Of a DNA stretch of 64,000 nucleotides, positions 12,641 to 24,379 are shown in pieces. Source of the DNA: Balaenoptera acutorostrata. Lineage: Eukaryota; Chordata; Mammalia; Artiodactyla; Balaenopteridae. Under the pieces are notes generated by a model. That model was given only the letters and a program-made list of their open reading frames with translations, was not told the origin of the DNA and did no database searches. The stretch spans positions 128,568,335 to 128,632,334 of the forward strand of contig NC_080066.1 of NCBI RefSeq assembly GCF_949987535.1, written 5' to 3'. Within the stretch, counting starts at the first letter, position 1; the number at the start of each line of letters is the position of its first letter. A program made the translations under genes and the position numbers.

Positions 12641-13340
12641 ATGATATATATTTATATGTTTTGGATATTAAATTAAAGATAAATATAATTAATTATATTT
12701 TTAGTAAAGTGTTATTTCATAAGAGCAAGTATTTCTTAATATTCCAAAATATCAAGTTGTTTCCTCCTGAAAAAAACAAAAACCACCATTGTTAGGAGAC
12801 ACAAATATAGTACAAATCAACATAGAAAGTAAAAGAATTATATTTTTAAATTAATAATGCTGAATATGTACTATAAACATATTGTTACTTGATAATTATA
12901 TCTTATTTAAGCTAAATCCAATAAAAATTTTAAAAATCCTTATTTCAAAACAGTAAGGTATTAGAATTGAGTTTTGGGATTATGTTTACAATTATGTTAT
13001 TGTGTTTAATATTTTGAAATGGCAAGGTATGCTTTGTATTTGGAGATTTTTTTTCCTAATACTTTTCTCTAAGATGCTTGATTTAACTCAGTAACTATCT
13101 CTTTTTCTCTGTACTAGCATCAGTTAAGGTTATATGAATCTTTGTTTTATTCAAGTTGCATCACTAAAACATGAGCATTTAAGTTCTTAAGTTTGCTTTT
13201 ATTCTTTGGTGCATTGTGCATGCCTATGTACATTCATGTGAATTGATTTTTTAGGAGGCAAGACAATCTAGTGTTTGGTCAAGAAATTTTATATCAGCAC
13301 AAAAATCAACTAAGCGGGTGGATGGAAACAAGATAGATTT
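12641..13340. other. AT-rich unassigned DNA
   Basis: No repeat, coding region or RNA gene recognised. Confidence 0.4.
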
Positions 13341-13365
13341 GTGTGTGTGTGTGTGTGTGTGTGTG
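13341..13365. repeat. (GT)n microsatellite
   Basis: About twelve uninterrupted GT units. Confidence 0.95.
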
Positions 13366-13469
13366 GATAAGTGAAGAGAGGAACAGAGTTGTATTGAACT
13401 AAAAACACATCAGAATGAAAATAGACTTCAAAATGACTGGCTCAGAGGAGTGATACTGTGAACAAATTA

Positions 13470-13905
13470 GGTTCATTTTTCCCAATGCACAGCAAGCCAA
13501 AACGCTGGGACACTGAGGTTTACAGCAAAGAGAGGGTTGATTCCTAAAGCAGCCAAGCAAGGAAACTGGAGAATAAGCCTCAAATCAGCCTCCCTGAAGG
13601 CAAGGGGCTCGGGGTATTTTGAGGATAAAGAATCAGGTTGAGGTGTGGGGAGCATGTGGAAAGGTGTTGGAAAAGGGAGCAATAATTGTGTAACTATTAT
13701 AGTCAGCTGTGTCTAGTTTCTGTAGCTCAAACTAGACACAGCTGACTCCAAGTTCCTGGCAAACAACTCAGGCAAACATCTTACTGTTTAGGCTACGTGC
13801 TGCTTGGAGGACAGGCAAGTCTTTTATAGCAGCAGTTAAAACAACCTTGATTAGTGAAGGCAGGTTACAGGTAAAATGCATTTCACTAATGATAATCCAC
13901 AGTTT
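13470..13905 (-). mobile_element. Possible ERV LTR, antisense
   Basis: Read on the minus strand, the left part gives 'aatcaaccctctctttgctg' followed by 'taaacctcagtgtcccagcg'. This has the character of the R/U5 end of a gammaretrovirus-like LTR. The 69-codon frame (13473-13682, minus) is therefore probably non-coding. The family is not identified and the right limit is uncertain. It could instead be one unit with the next block. Confidence 0.3.
13701..13747. repeat. Perfect 19-bp inverted repeat (hairpin)
   Basis: The left arm is 'agtcagctgtgtctagttt' (13701-13719). The right arm 13729-13747 is its exact reverse complement, and the loop is the nine bases 'ctgtagctc'. The stem has no mismatch or bulge. 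The flanks do not extend the pairing. Confidence 0.97.
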
Positions 13906-14390
13906 CAACGTCACCAAGATGGTACCATAGGTCATTCCTGAATTTGCTCTCCTTATACGGAGAGTGACCAACAACTCCCTATTCACAGACAAGACGCCAC
14001 TGAGAAAACCCTGGAACACAGGGTGAGGCTGAAGCACGCTTTGAACTACAAAGACGAAGACAGATGGCATTCTCAAGGTAAGAGGAGCAGCTACACACTG
14101 ACCGCATCTGCCCCTCCCCCAGGCTAGCACGATACTGTGATGGACGGCTCCCCTGAGCTTACAGTTCCTCCAGTGGGAAAAGAGAGCCTAGGGTGGACAT
14201 CCAGCTCCCTCAGTGTTGCGGGTCACTTCTTGGGAGTCCCCGCTCACTCTCGCCCTGTGGGGATCACAGGGGAATCCGCTGGGCCTGATCCCTGGGAAGG
14301 TGACTGTGAAAGAGAAGCGGGGTAGGGGCTCGCAGTGACCAGCATTGGGATCTTGGCAGAATGACTGGCTCACTAGAGGGCATAGATGAA
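13906..14390 (+). mobile_element. CpG-retaining block, possibly an L1 5' UTR fragment
   Basis: It opens with 'caccaagatggtaccatagg', which resembles the YY1-site start 'caagatggcggagtagg' of many mammalian L1 5' UTRs. It continues with 'caagacgccactgagaaaac' and a GC-richer stretch holding at least ten CpG in about 300 bases, in a CpG-poor setting. The overlapping opposed frames (14137-14325 and 14188-14394) carry no known motif. The L1 identity is an inference; an LTR or a small regulatory element is possible. Confidence 0.3.
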
Positions 14391-14394
14391 ACAA

Positions 14395-14600
14395 TATAGG
14401 CAGTGTTATGAGCGAATATTTTGGAGGCTGACTGTCAGGTTGAATTCTGGTTTTGCCGCTTACTTAGCGGTACGTTCTTTGGCAAGTTACTTAGTGTCTC
14501 TGTTACTCAGTTTACTCTTTGGTAAAGAATAATAAAAGAAGGTACCTCATAGGATCATGGTATTAAATTAGTCATTTTATATTAATCATTTAGAACTTGT
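14395..14600 (+). mobile_element. MIR SINE, sense
   Basis: The MIR order is clear: 'ggttgaattctggttttgcc', 'gcttacttagc', 'ggcaagttacttagtgtctc', 'ctcagtttactctttggtaaa' and 'ggtacctcataggatcatgg'. Confidence 0.85.
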
Positions 14601-14639
14601 TTCTTATCAGCTGTAATTATGTCATAGAAGCACTTCAAA

Positions 14640-14765
14640 TATATAGGAATATTAATAATAGCTAACACTTTTTGTACTTTGTGCCAGGCACTTGACATAT
14701 ATTACTTCATTTAATCCATCAGTTACTCTCTGTGTGCCAACAGGAAAGTAATGACATATTCAAGA
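14640..14765 (-). mobile_element. MIR SINE, antisense fragment
   Basis: 'aataatagctaacacttttt' with 'tgccaggcacttgacatata' and 'ttacttcatttaatccatca' is the antisense MIR 3' part. Confidence 0.8.
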
Positions 14766-15129
14766 CAAGTAATATAAGGAGAGCTGAAAATACTTAAATA
14801 AGGGGTATTGATAACATAGGGCTAGCATAGCAGGGGGTCCTTACCAGCCCTAAGCTTGAAGGGGGAAATGGAGTTACTAGGACCTAGTGTATGTAACTAT
14901 ATGAAGAATTGCCAACCAGAGCCGTGGTCTTTGATAGGTAGATGTAGCCAATCTACAGTAACTTGGCAAGAAGAAAGAATAAATACCCTTCATGCCCTAC
15001 CATCTCCATCTCTGGTCCAATGTGATGATAGAAGGCAAGAGAGATCAATGGTTTGGTTCATATAAGTAGGCCTCTCTGAGCACAAAGTAAGTTAGGGATA
15101 AATGGAGAGGGGATACATAGAACTGAATG
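14766..15129. other. Unassigned DNA
   Basis: A 69-codon frame at 14856-15065 has no recognised motif. No repeat assigned. Confidence 0.4.
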
Positions 15130-15300
15130 TTGTCATCAACAACAAAAAAGACAAATATGTGAGGTGATGGGTATGTTAATTACGTGGTGGGGATCCTGTC
15201 ACAATATATATGTACATCAAATCACCACAATGGATACTTCAAATATCTTACAATTTTGTTAATTATACCACAATAAAGCTGAAAATTATTAGAAAGAAGG
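15130..15300 (+). mobile_element. L1 3' UTR fragment, sense
   Basis: 'gtgaggtgatgggtatgtta' then 'attacgtggtggggatcctg', 'acatcaaatcaccacaatgg' and 'ttataccacaataaagctga' is the standard end of an L1M-type 3' UTR, including its polyadenylation signal. It is severely 5'-truncated. Confidence 0.8.
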
Positions 15301-15739
15301 ATAATGGGAGCAGTATTTACAGATAGACATAAATATTATATAAATATAATATTGAAAAAAGAGTGTTTGCTTTGGCTAATATAAGGTACTTTATATTTGA
15401 GTGAGACATTGATAGTGCTAAACTGAAAAAGAAAGTCATGTTCATACTTTGGACATGGTTCAAGAAGGGAAAACTGTGGCTTGAGCCAACCACATTATAT
15501 TGTTTTAGGATAAGTTCTCATTTTCCTTCCAACTTTTCCACTAGGAACTGGTAGTGTGAAACTAATCATGATAACAGGGATATTAATCCCAAGACCATTG
15601 AGGAGATTGTTCAAGAGCATTGAATCATACTAAAGGAGCTTAAATCACTAGCGCTAGATAAATTAACTTTGTAAGGACATTTCTGCAGTCTTAAACTTTT
15701 TGCAACTCCATGCAGGGCACTTTTGCCCAATGTCTTGAC
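15301..15739. other. Unassigned DNA
   Basis: No feature recognised. Confidence 0.4.
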
Positions 15740-16265
15740 AGTGCCTCAAATTCAACCAGTAAAAATAGTTCATCCTCCATTCCCAAATTTACTCCTACTT
15801 CTTTTTTTCTTAATGTCAATCTCTTAATTCACTTGATTCTCCTAGTTATATGTTCCTGAACCTTCATAGTTCTGTCTTTCCCATTTGATGAGTCTCTATA
15901 GCCAACCACTTTTCAGATGCTGCTGGCAAGCATTCTACCATTTCTTAAATCTCCTACCGAACCCACTCAAGTAATCCTAGCTCAGTCTTTTCTTACATTA
16001 GTGTAAAACTGCTATATTGAATGTGCATAGGGAAACGCAAGGCTGAGTAGTATGCTGCTTATGCTGTGAATAATCTCATAGTTTAGTCTGCCTCCCTCCT
16101 GGATTATAGTGTCATCTCCTTTCTGGCCTCGTTTTACCCATTTTCATGCCAGTCTAATTAGCCCTGAAGACTGCCACCAGTTAAAATACAATAATATAGA
16201 TCTGATCATGTCACATCCTAATAATCTTTACATGAGCCTTTCCTGAATCACCAAAATTCCATTAC
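15740..16265 (+). mobile_element. L2 LINE fragment, sense
   Basis: 'agtttagtctgcctccctcc' and 'gatctgatcatgtcacatcc' are L2 3' region phrases ('tctgatcatgtcactcccct'). The left part from 15740 is less certain. Confidence 0.55.
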
Positions 16266-16979
16266 GGTGATGAATAAACAGTATGGAAGTAGTTCTCAAG
16301 TTAATGGTTCTTATTTTCTCAATTGGAAGTGTTGGTGAGTGGGTGGTGAATAAAGAAAAAAAAGTACATTCTCTTGGAGGAAAATCTCTGGGCTGTTTGA
16401 TGATTCTATACTGATGAGTTAAAAGAAAAGCTCTAAGAAACTCTCCATAAGGTTAACATCTTGTTTATGAATTTGAAAAAACATGCCTTTTTCTAATTAA
16501 TTTAAGTTGCTATGATTCTGGAAGTTTTACAGTAGAGAGTGTGACTATAACCTTCAAAAATTAATTATTCAACTATTTAATAGAATTTTTAATGCTCAAT
16601 TATCTTTTAAGAATATTGCATAAAACAGAGAAAATAAAATAGCAAATTGCTGCATTACAGGCTAAACTATAAAAGGAATAAAGTCTTAAGTAGTTTCTTG
16701 CCTCGTATTCCTAAAATCTCTTTTAAATTCTATAATAAAATTATCTTTCTACAAATTTAAATACTGTAACAATGTTAGCGATATTAGATTCAGTCATTTC
16801 CATCACTTTTATTTAAACTTTCCTAATTTTAAGAAATAAGAGGGAAGAGGAGCTCTACAGTGATGGACACCACAGTACTGATTTAAAGGAATATTATAGT
16901 CCTTCAAGAATAAGTATTTCTCCTCCAAGCAGTGCCGAGATAGGGCATTTCTAATTATTACAATTTATAAGACTTAATA
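16266..16979. other. AT-rich unassigned DNA
   Basis: No feature recognised. Confidence 0.4.
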
Positions 16980-17140
16980 ATTTTACTCACAACAGAATAA
17001 GACAGTTAAAATGTCACTTCACAGTTAAGGAAATTGAGGTGCATAGAATTCAATAATTTGCTCAGGGTCACATTGCTATTAAGAGCTGGAGCTGGAATTT
17101 AAACCCCAGGTTTTTGGTCACATTGACATTCCTAGATCTT
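16980..17140 (-). mobile_element. MIR SINE, antisense
   Basis: 'cacagttaaggaaattgagg' then 'aataatttgctcagggtcac' and 'ggagctggaatttaaacccc' follow the antisense MIR core. Confidence 0.8.
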
Positions 17141-19549
17141 TCCATTTTGCACTGTTCTTCCAATCAATATTTTTTACTAGACTATTTATCACTGCAGATA
17201 TTCCAAACCCAATTATAGAGGTACTCAAGGGTGAGTTAAATTTTGGCCTCCAAGTGCTGCTCGCTGGGAGTGAGGTAACGGGCCCTCAAGAACTGTCTTG
17301 ATTTATCTGTAGTCTTTCCTCTTGTCTTGTTTCAGAGGGCTGAAATGCTGCTTCAACAAATACCTCACTATTCTATTATCACCACTATTTGTAAGGTTTT
17401 CTAACAATTGCAACATAGTTTTCCAGACTCACTTTTTCCAAATTTTTACTTCTTCTGCATAATCTCCTCCATGCTGCTTTCTTTTTCTCCCAACCAACTT
17501 AAAATTCACTTTCATCCTTTCTTTTCCGTTCTACAGTCATCTGCTCCTACTGTGACCTTGATTCCTGTAGTGGAATTTTATTTTCTGTTTCCAGTTATCC
17601 TGTAAAAGATCCTTTCTTTTCCTTTAAAAACTTCTGTATTTAGAAGAAAACATTTTATTCCTGAGTAAGCCCAGCAAGGGAAAACAAATTCTCTTAAAAA
17701 CAATGCAAATGTTCTTATGTGGCTTTTTTTCTATCTCAAATTTAAACCATCTTCTGCTCCAAAAACATATATATAAGTGACATAGTTCAAAGGTTGTTAG
17801 ACAGAAATGCCTACATGGTGAATTGCTGAATTCGCTTTTTAATCTTCTGCTATCCACCTGCATTTACATTTGTTTACCTTTCTTACATAAGACTATATGA
17901 CTATTCATGATATAAATTATTTGTTTTCCTTGATAATGCTGCTTGGAAAATAATACAAAGCTCTTAAATAAATTTGCCTTCAATAACTAAAACCCATTTA
18001 AGACCTAGCTATTGATAACTAAGAATAATTTGTGAATAGTTAGATTTCTTAACCTGAGTGTTTAAATGATTTGAATTGCTAGCTCTTTCATCTCTTTCCT
18101 CATTTGTTCTTTGTAAAGACATTACAATAGGTATTATTCAATAAGTACTCCCTAAATGTTAAAATTCCCTTATCAATACAAATTATACTATGAAGTTTGA
18201 AAATATATACCAGATAAAATAAGAATCATTGAAATCTGTAGGAATTCTAAACACTTTTCACAAAGTTCGACTTTCGAATAAGCAAATCCTGCCAAGTAAC
18301 CACTCAAAGTAGAAAGTGCATAGTACGTTCCGAAAATACTGTAGCTGATTTGGAGTTAGAGTCACATGGCTCTTTCATTTTTTTTTTTTTGCAAAACCCA
18401 GGTGGATTAGGCACACATAATTTAGAGTTTATACATTACCAGCTTTATATCAATTCTGGAAAGCAGGTACAGATGTCCTGGAAAAATTCTGATCATAAAT
18501 AATTGAAAGGTGGTTTCTTCATGTTATAGAAGCTTTTAGCTGCATCCTACCAAGATCACAATGTACATGATGTTAGGGTAGGAATTAGAGTGTCTGCTGG
18601 ATTTTATTGCTGTTTAGAGACAATCTTTGTGTAGTTGATCCTATTCACCTCAAATAGATATTTGTAGATAAGTAGTAGAGCAGCAAGGTCAACTACCCTG
18701 ATTGTCACAGTCACTGTAATCCTTTCAGCATAGATCAACAATGCTAGGTCACATGGTAGAAGTGGGAAAGTCAGGAAGGGGAGGGGAAGCTAGCAGATAA
18801 AATAGGTTATCTTGGCTACAGGTCAGGTCTACATCACAAGAAGCGGTCAGGCACTCGGGCACACAGAGATGAAATGTGAAATTCAGCAAACCAAGTGATG
18901 CAGAAATCAAATGCCCATGAAAAGCATTGGTGAACCAATATTCCCTGTTCAGTCAAAGTCTCCTGTCAGGAGTCTGAGAAGTCAGCAGTTTCTGGCTAGG
19001 CATGGAGTGTATTATAGTTGCAGAGTAAAAATAGCTTCGACTTTTCTATAATCACTTTATAAATAATAAAATGTGTCCAAAGCCATCACACACCCTGATT
19101 ATTTCATATAATATTTAAAACCACCCAAGGAAAATGTCATTCTTACATCAAAGAAAGTAATAGGAAGCCATGATAAGAATGGAAGTTGACACTTGGACGT
19201 GTGTTCTGAGGAAGAAGCTTCATACTGGTCTTGTGCTCCTTACTAGAATTAAGTTAATGCCTGAACTCACACGTGAAGCTTAGGAACATTTGTGGAACAG
19301 GAAACCACATAATTCCAACGTGTAATTGTTTTCAATTCCCAAACAGAATAGATGTGCTCTCCTTGTATTTGGCTTCTCGAGGTAGAAAATTATATGGAAA
19401 TCCTGGGATGGCCATGTTGTGATAAAAACTTTTTTTTCAAAAAGTAGGTAAACTAGACCCCTTATGACTGAATTTTAAATGGAAAACTGATGCTTTTGAC
19501 CAGTAATTACTAAACACTGGTGCTGCTAGTGCTGGGACTAGGGTTAGTT
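17141..19549. other. Unassigned DNA, 2.4 kb
   Basis: No recognised repeat, coding region or RNA gene. The 65- and 79-codon frames at 17408-17605 and 17624-17863 have no family motif. The stretch 18520-19020 is less AT-rich and could be an undetected old repeat or a conserved non-coding element, but nothing in it decides this. Confidence 0.4.
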
Positions 19550-19571
19550 TTGTGTGTGCGTGTGTGTGTGT
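19550..19571. repeat. Interrupted (GT)n microsatellite
   Basis: GT units with one GC interruption, followed by a short 'tatgcacacatatgtatata' tract. Confidence 0.85.
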
Positions 19572-19769
19572 ATGCACACATATGTATATAAATATGTACT
19601 TAATATTTTGTGTGAAATGTGAAATGAGATAAGAATATATACTATTTTAATTATACTAAATTTATTCAATATGAAGAATTCTTTATTTTCAGATAATGAA
19701 TTTCATACAGTTTTAAGAAAAATAAATTGTTCTTTTACAAAATAGTAGTAAAGGAAATATTATGTAATG

Positions 19770-19846
19770 AAAATAGCTATTTTTTTAAATTGGCAGAGAC
19801 TATGTACCAGGCACTGTTTTAAACTATTTACAAATACTACTCCTGT
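19770..19846 (-). mobile_element. MIR SINE, antisense, first part
   Basis: 'tatgtaccaggcactgtttt' then 'aaactatttacaaatactac' is antisense MIR. The core resumes at about 20330 after an LTR-like insertion. Confidence 0.7.
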
Positions 19847-19849
19847 GGT

Positions 19850-20328
19850 GACTACCTTTAAAAAGGGCCACATATCATTTCTTGCTTCTCTCATTAAGAT
19901 GTGGAGTTTATTCCTTTTCCTTCCAATCCCTGTGATTTGCTATGACCAATAGAAAGTGACAGAAGTGTTTTTTTGTTACTCTCCAGCCTCAGCCTTAAGG
20001 TGCTTGTATAGATTCCACTCTCTCCCACTTGGAATGGTGTTTACCTCAATGTAAAAAACATCAGGGGCCCTCCAAAGAGGCCACAGGAGGGAGATAGATC
20101 AAAGTACCCCAGCTAACCACCAGGTATGTGAAGATGGCCAACCTGAACCACCTAGCTCTAGTGAAACTTCCAGATGATAAGTTTATGAACAATCCCAGGG
20201 GAGAGAGCACCAGAAGAACTGTTCTGCTGACCCCTGCCCAGACTGCAGAATCCTGAGCAAGTTAAATGGTTAATATTTTAAGTCACTGACTTTGGGATTG
20301 GCTTGTTATGCAACAAGATATATCTAAT
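19850..20328 (+). mobile_element. LTR-like repeat splitting a MIR (MaLR/ERVL type)
   Basis: The right end 'atattttaagtcactgactt' then 'ttgttatgcaacaagatata' is the usual tail of a MaLR/ERVL-like LTR group. The body contains 'gatttgctatgaccaatagaaag', the counterpart of the frequent 'ctattggtca' phrase in reverse copies. Flanking MIR halves on both sides support an insertion of this length. Confidence 0.5.
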
Positions 20329-20329
20329 G

Positions 20330-20460
20330 CACTCCATTACCTATTATGTCACTATTATAACTTTCTAGTATGCTCTTATTATCCCCATTTTACAGATGAG
20401 GAAACTGAGATTCGGGGATGTTAACAGCTTGCCAAAGTCATACCCTGAACAAGCGGGATT
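20330..20460 (-). mobile_element. MIR SINE, antisense, second part
   Basis: 'ttatccccattttacagatg' then 'aggaaactgagattcgggga' is the near-consensus antisense MIR core. It continues the fragment at 19770-19846. Confidence 0.9.
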
Positions 20461-20461
20461 T

Positions 20462-20489
20462 CTATTTATTTATTTATTTATTTATTTAT
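20462..20489. repeat. (TATT)n microsatellite
   Basis: About seven tandem TATT units directly follow the MIR. Confidence 0.9.
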
Positions 20490-22028
20490 AGTGGGATTTC
20501 TTAGATTCAGGTGTAGGCAAAATTTTGGAACCTAGTATGTTAAGAAGGTATTTGTTTTGTTTTTAAATATCCATACCTATTTTAAAAAGTTGGCAGTACT
20601 ATGTTAGTCCTGTACTTAAACAAAAATCCCATTTAGTGAAACAAAAAACTTAAAAACTACTCTCAGAATATTTATCATATCATAAAGCATGAGACAATAT
20701 GTTTAATAAAAACTCTCTATGTGTCCATTGCTTATATCTTGTCAGAAGTTCCTGAAAGCCATAACAGAAGGAAAGTTTGGCATGTAGGTATTTTATTTGG
20801 AAAATGATCCCAGGGAGCAGTAGAGAAGTAAAACAGGGAAATGAGAAAACCATCCAAGGGTGCAATATTAAGTTGGCATTTGTTACTGGCCACCTGAGCT
20901 CTATCCAGTGGACCTCTTAAGGAGTCTTATGAAATTAGCTCGTGACTCCTTACACTTGGAAGAAAGGGAGAAGACTTTGTCATTAGGAAGAGTGGTTTCA
21001 TGGAGGTTAACTCTCCACACTTCTATGTAACCCAAGCATCCTAGAGTAGGAAAGAAGAAGCCCAGGGCACTGGCATGAAGCAAGGCGCTGTCAAGTGCAT
21101 TTTCACAAAACTGGTCAAAGTCTATGAGGAAATGATGACCAGAACTTTGGCAGGAGGAAGAGGTAGGGCCAGGATGATTTGAAGTGGCCATAAAATGAAT
21201 CTTGTACACATACTTAAATGCATTTCTTTGGAAGACATGGCAAGAATATTGCTTTGTGTGAATTCTCAATAAGGTTAAATAACCATAGGTTGAATGCCCT
21301 AAAACTAATATTAGAAAGATTACTAGAGGGAAGAAAGCATAAGCACTTTTCTTATGACATCTGACTTCTAGAGATTTGCTTCCTGCCCAAGGTCAAGCGC
21401 AAACTAAGAGAGGCATTAATTTGCATGTAGTATTTGACCTTGGCTGAACTTTCACTAGTTTGCACCCCTTCCCTCCACTTTTCTTTTTTGCTTTTGAAAG
21501 CCAACCATGACTAAAATATCCATGGAAGAGAAATGCTAAAATTCTCTTAATGAGCTACCCTTGCATTTGGTTACATAAGGTCAAAGGAAAGCACACTTTA
21601 TATTTATATTTAAGCCACGCCAACTACTCACAGCAATGCCAGTGTGAGAGAACCAGTTTGAACTTAACATTAATTAGCTTTTTAGTGGGCTGTAAAACTT
21701 GCTCAACGTATGAAGTACTTCATAATTATAGGAGATTATGGTCATATTCTGAAGAACTGAGGCAGAAAGACCCTGAATAAAGCAAATTACATTTAGCTCT
21801 GAATTATAAAACAGTTCAATGCATTTCATATCTTTGGGAATATTTTGAAATAGTTGTGAATTTTATAAACTTTTAAGAAATGCTAAATAATTGTGTTAGG
21901 CATGCAATGACAAAAGTGCAAATTAATACATATTTATAATTCATAGTTACATGAAATAAGATTTCTTATTACCTGGCATTAATTTTTTAAAGAAATCAAC
22001 CTACTCATTGTAGCTTTAAGTAAGGTAT
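20490..22028. other. Unassigned DNA
   Basis: It contains a 122-codon minus-strand frame at 20901-21269. This has no recognised domain, no homologous phrase I know and no codon-use or splice signal that would support it, so I do not call it a gene. No repeat assigned. Confidence 0.4.
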
Positions 22029-22748
22029 TGAACACATTTATTTTTCTTGTCTCTTATTTATTGAAGTACAGTTGATTTACAATGTTGCATTAGTTTTAGG
22101 TGTACAGCAAAGTGATTTAGTTATGCATACGTATATATCTATTTTTTTCAGATTCTTTTCCCTTATAGGTTATTACAAAATATTGAGTATAGTTCTCTGT
22201 GCTATACAGTAAGTCCTTGTTGTTTATCTACTTTATATATAGTAGTGTGTATATGTTAATCCCAAACTCCTAATTTATTCCTCCTCTGTTTTCCCCTTTG
22301 GTAACCAAAAGTTTGTTTTCTATGTCTGTGGGTCTATTTCTGTCTTGTAAATAAGTTCATTTGTATCATTTTTTTAGATTCCACATATAAGGGATATCAT
22401 ATGATATTTGTCTTTCTCTCTTTGGCTTACTTCACTTAGTACAATAATCTCTAGATCCGTCCATGTTGCTGCAAATGGCATTATTTCATTCCTTTTTATG
22501 GCTGAGTAGTATTCCATTGTATATATGTACCACATCTTCTTTATCCATTCATCTGTCCATGGACATTTAGGGTACTTTCATGTCCTGGCTATTGTAAATA
22601 GTGCTGCAATAAACATTGGCTGCATGTATGTTTTTGAATTATGGTTTTCTCTGGATATATACCCAGGAGTGGGATTGCAAGATCATATGGTAGCTCTATT
22701 TTTAGTTTTTTAAGGAATCACCATACTGTTCTCCATAGTGAACACATG
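22029..22748 (-). mobile_element. 5'-truncated L1 insertion, antisense
   Basis: It runs from an antisense 3' UTR ('ttgaagtacagttgatttac', 'ctgtgctatacagtaagtcc') into the ORF2 C-terminus ('ggctgagtagtattccattg', 'ccaggagtgggattgcaaga') and stops at 'ccatactgttctccatagtg'. Near-identical 'tgaacacat' words flank it (22029-22037 and 22739-22747), the probable target-site duplication. It is a mid-age copy of about 0.7 kb. Confidence 0.9.
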
Positions 22749-24379
22749 TTATTTAACAAATGCATACTGTTATATCTATAACCAAGTGTAATAATTTATC
22801 TTCCCTTATATGAAAAGGGCAGCTGCTTTGCTCTCACAACAAACAGCTTTGCTGTAACTCCATACATCACATATATTGTGTTGCTTCCAGAACAATGTCA
22901 ATTTCCTTGCTTCCTAAAACATTTTGGATTGTTATTTAGTGCCCAAGAGGCTAATTGTAAAGGGGAGGCTGATGAGGAGTTGGAATTTTAAGATTAACAT
23001 ATATGAAACTAGATACAACCACTGCCTAAACCATCATTGAAAGTGTAAAGAACTTTTGTGAAATGCTTTTGAAATTAAATATTTCTGAACTTTACTGAAG
23101 GATGTAGAGTAGATGTTCAAGTGTCATCCACAAGTAAATTTCCATTTTACCAATATTAATTTAATTTACATTCTCCAACTAGCATGAGGAAAAGAGTAGA
23201 GACCAGTATTTACTTTCCTTCTTTTTCTAAGAAATTGTACATAATGTGATATGAGTGAATGCAGTTTACAGAGAGTAGTTTCCCCATAATTACTGAATGG
23301 CATTGATTTGGAGTGCTAAAACCAAGTACTCCTCAGTTTTCAAATTAATATTGGTAACTTCAATGACTGTATTAGTATATGACATACTAAAGACTCAATC
23401 TAGGGACTGCTGAATAATTCTTTAGTAATTAAGCATAGCTTATAATCAGCATCCATCTTGGGTCTGCAGGGAAAAAAAATAGTGAACTAGGGATGAAAAA
23501 GAAAAGTCAAATGTCAAGAATTCACATGTGATATTTACTTAAAATCTAAATATTATAGCCATGTTATGGAATTTGCAGTGGCTTGCTGGTGCTTCAACTT
23601 GAGGTACAAATTGATGCCAAATCTTTTCTTCTGGAGTCAAAAGTCTTGGTAACTTTCTTGAATCCTTTTTCATTACTATTGTTGGTACATGTCTAAGTAG
23701 AAGAATCTGGTGTCAGATTTTATATCCTTATTATCAGCAATCCAGCACCATAGCCTCAAGGAAAATAATTACTCTGGTCCCAATGTTATCTTTGAATTCT
23801 AATTGAGACTTTTTGTGTGACATTTACTTACTTGTAAGGACAAAAAGCCTCTTTTTATACACATATATGTATTTAAATATATTTATTTTATGAAAATATA
23901 AAGTAATTTCTTCTTAGATAAAAAGATACATTTTAAATCTGTAAATAAATATAAATGGAACATATTTAAAAATATAAATTACTGAAAGTTGAGATCCATT
24001 TAGGAATGGACCTAAATTAAACAGGAAAAAAGCAATAGATACTGAGGAGAAATGTTAGTATTACAAAATCTCAAAATTAGACAACCCCAATGTTTATGGA
24101 TTCATAAGATTTTATAAAGTATCCTCAATAAATAGTCAAATGGTATCTGTAAACTCACTAATAAAGGTATTCCACATTTCCAAATATTTTGTGACACTCT
24201 AAATAGAAATGTTCTCCCTAAAAACATAAATCTAAAAGCACTCAAAGGCTATCTTTTGAAATAGTTGTAGAAACAGTAGAAATCGGCAAATGCTGCCTAT
24301 CAGCCTCCCTCACCCCATCTCAGGAAGCAGCTATGAATGTTTACCAACATACTACTTTGTCTTACATTTGTGCATGTTG
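22749..24379. other. Unassigned AT-rich DNA
   Basis: No recognised repeat, coding region or RNA gene. Confidence 0.4.

Noticed and set aside
13768..14130. 120-codon minus-strand frame as a gene
   Set aside because: It spans the LTR-like and L1-5'-like blocks, with no start context, domain or splice support.
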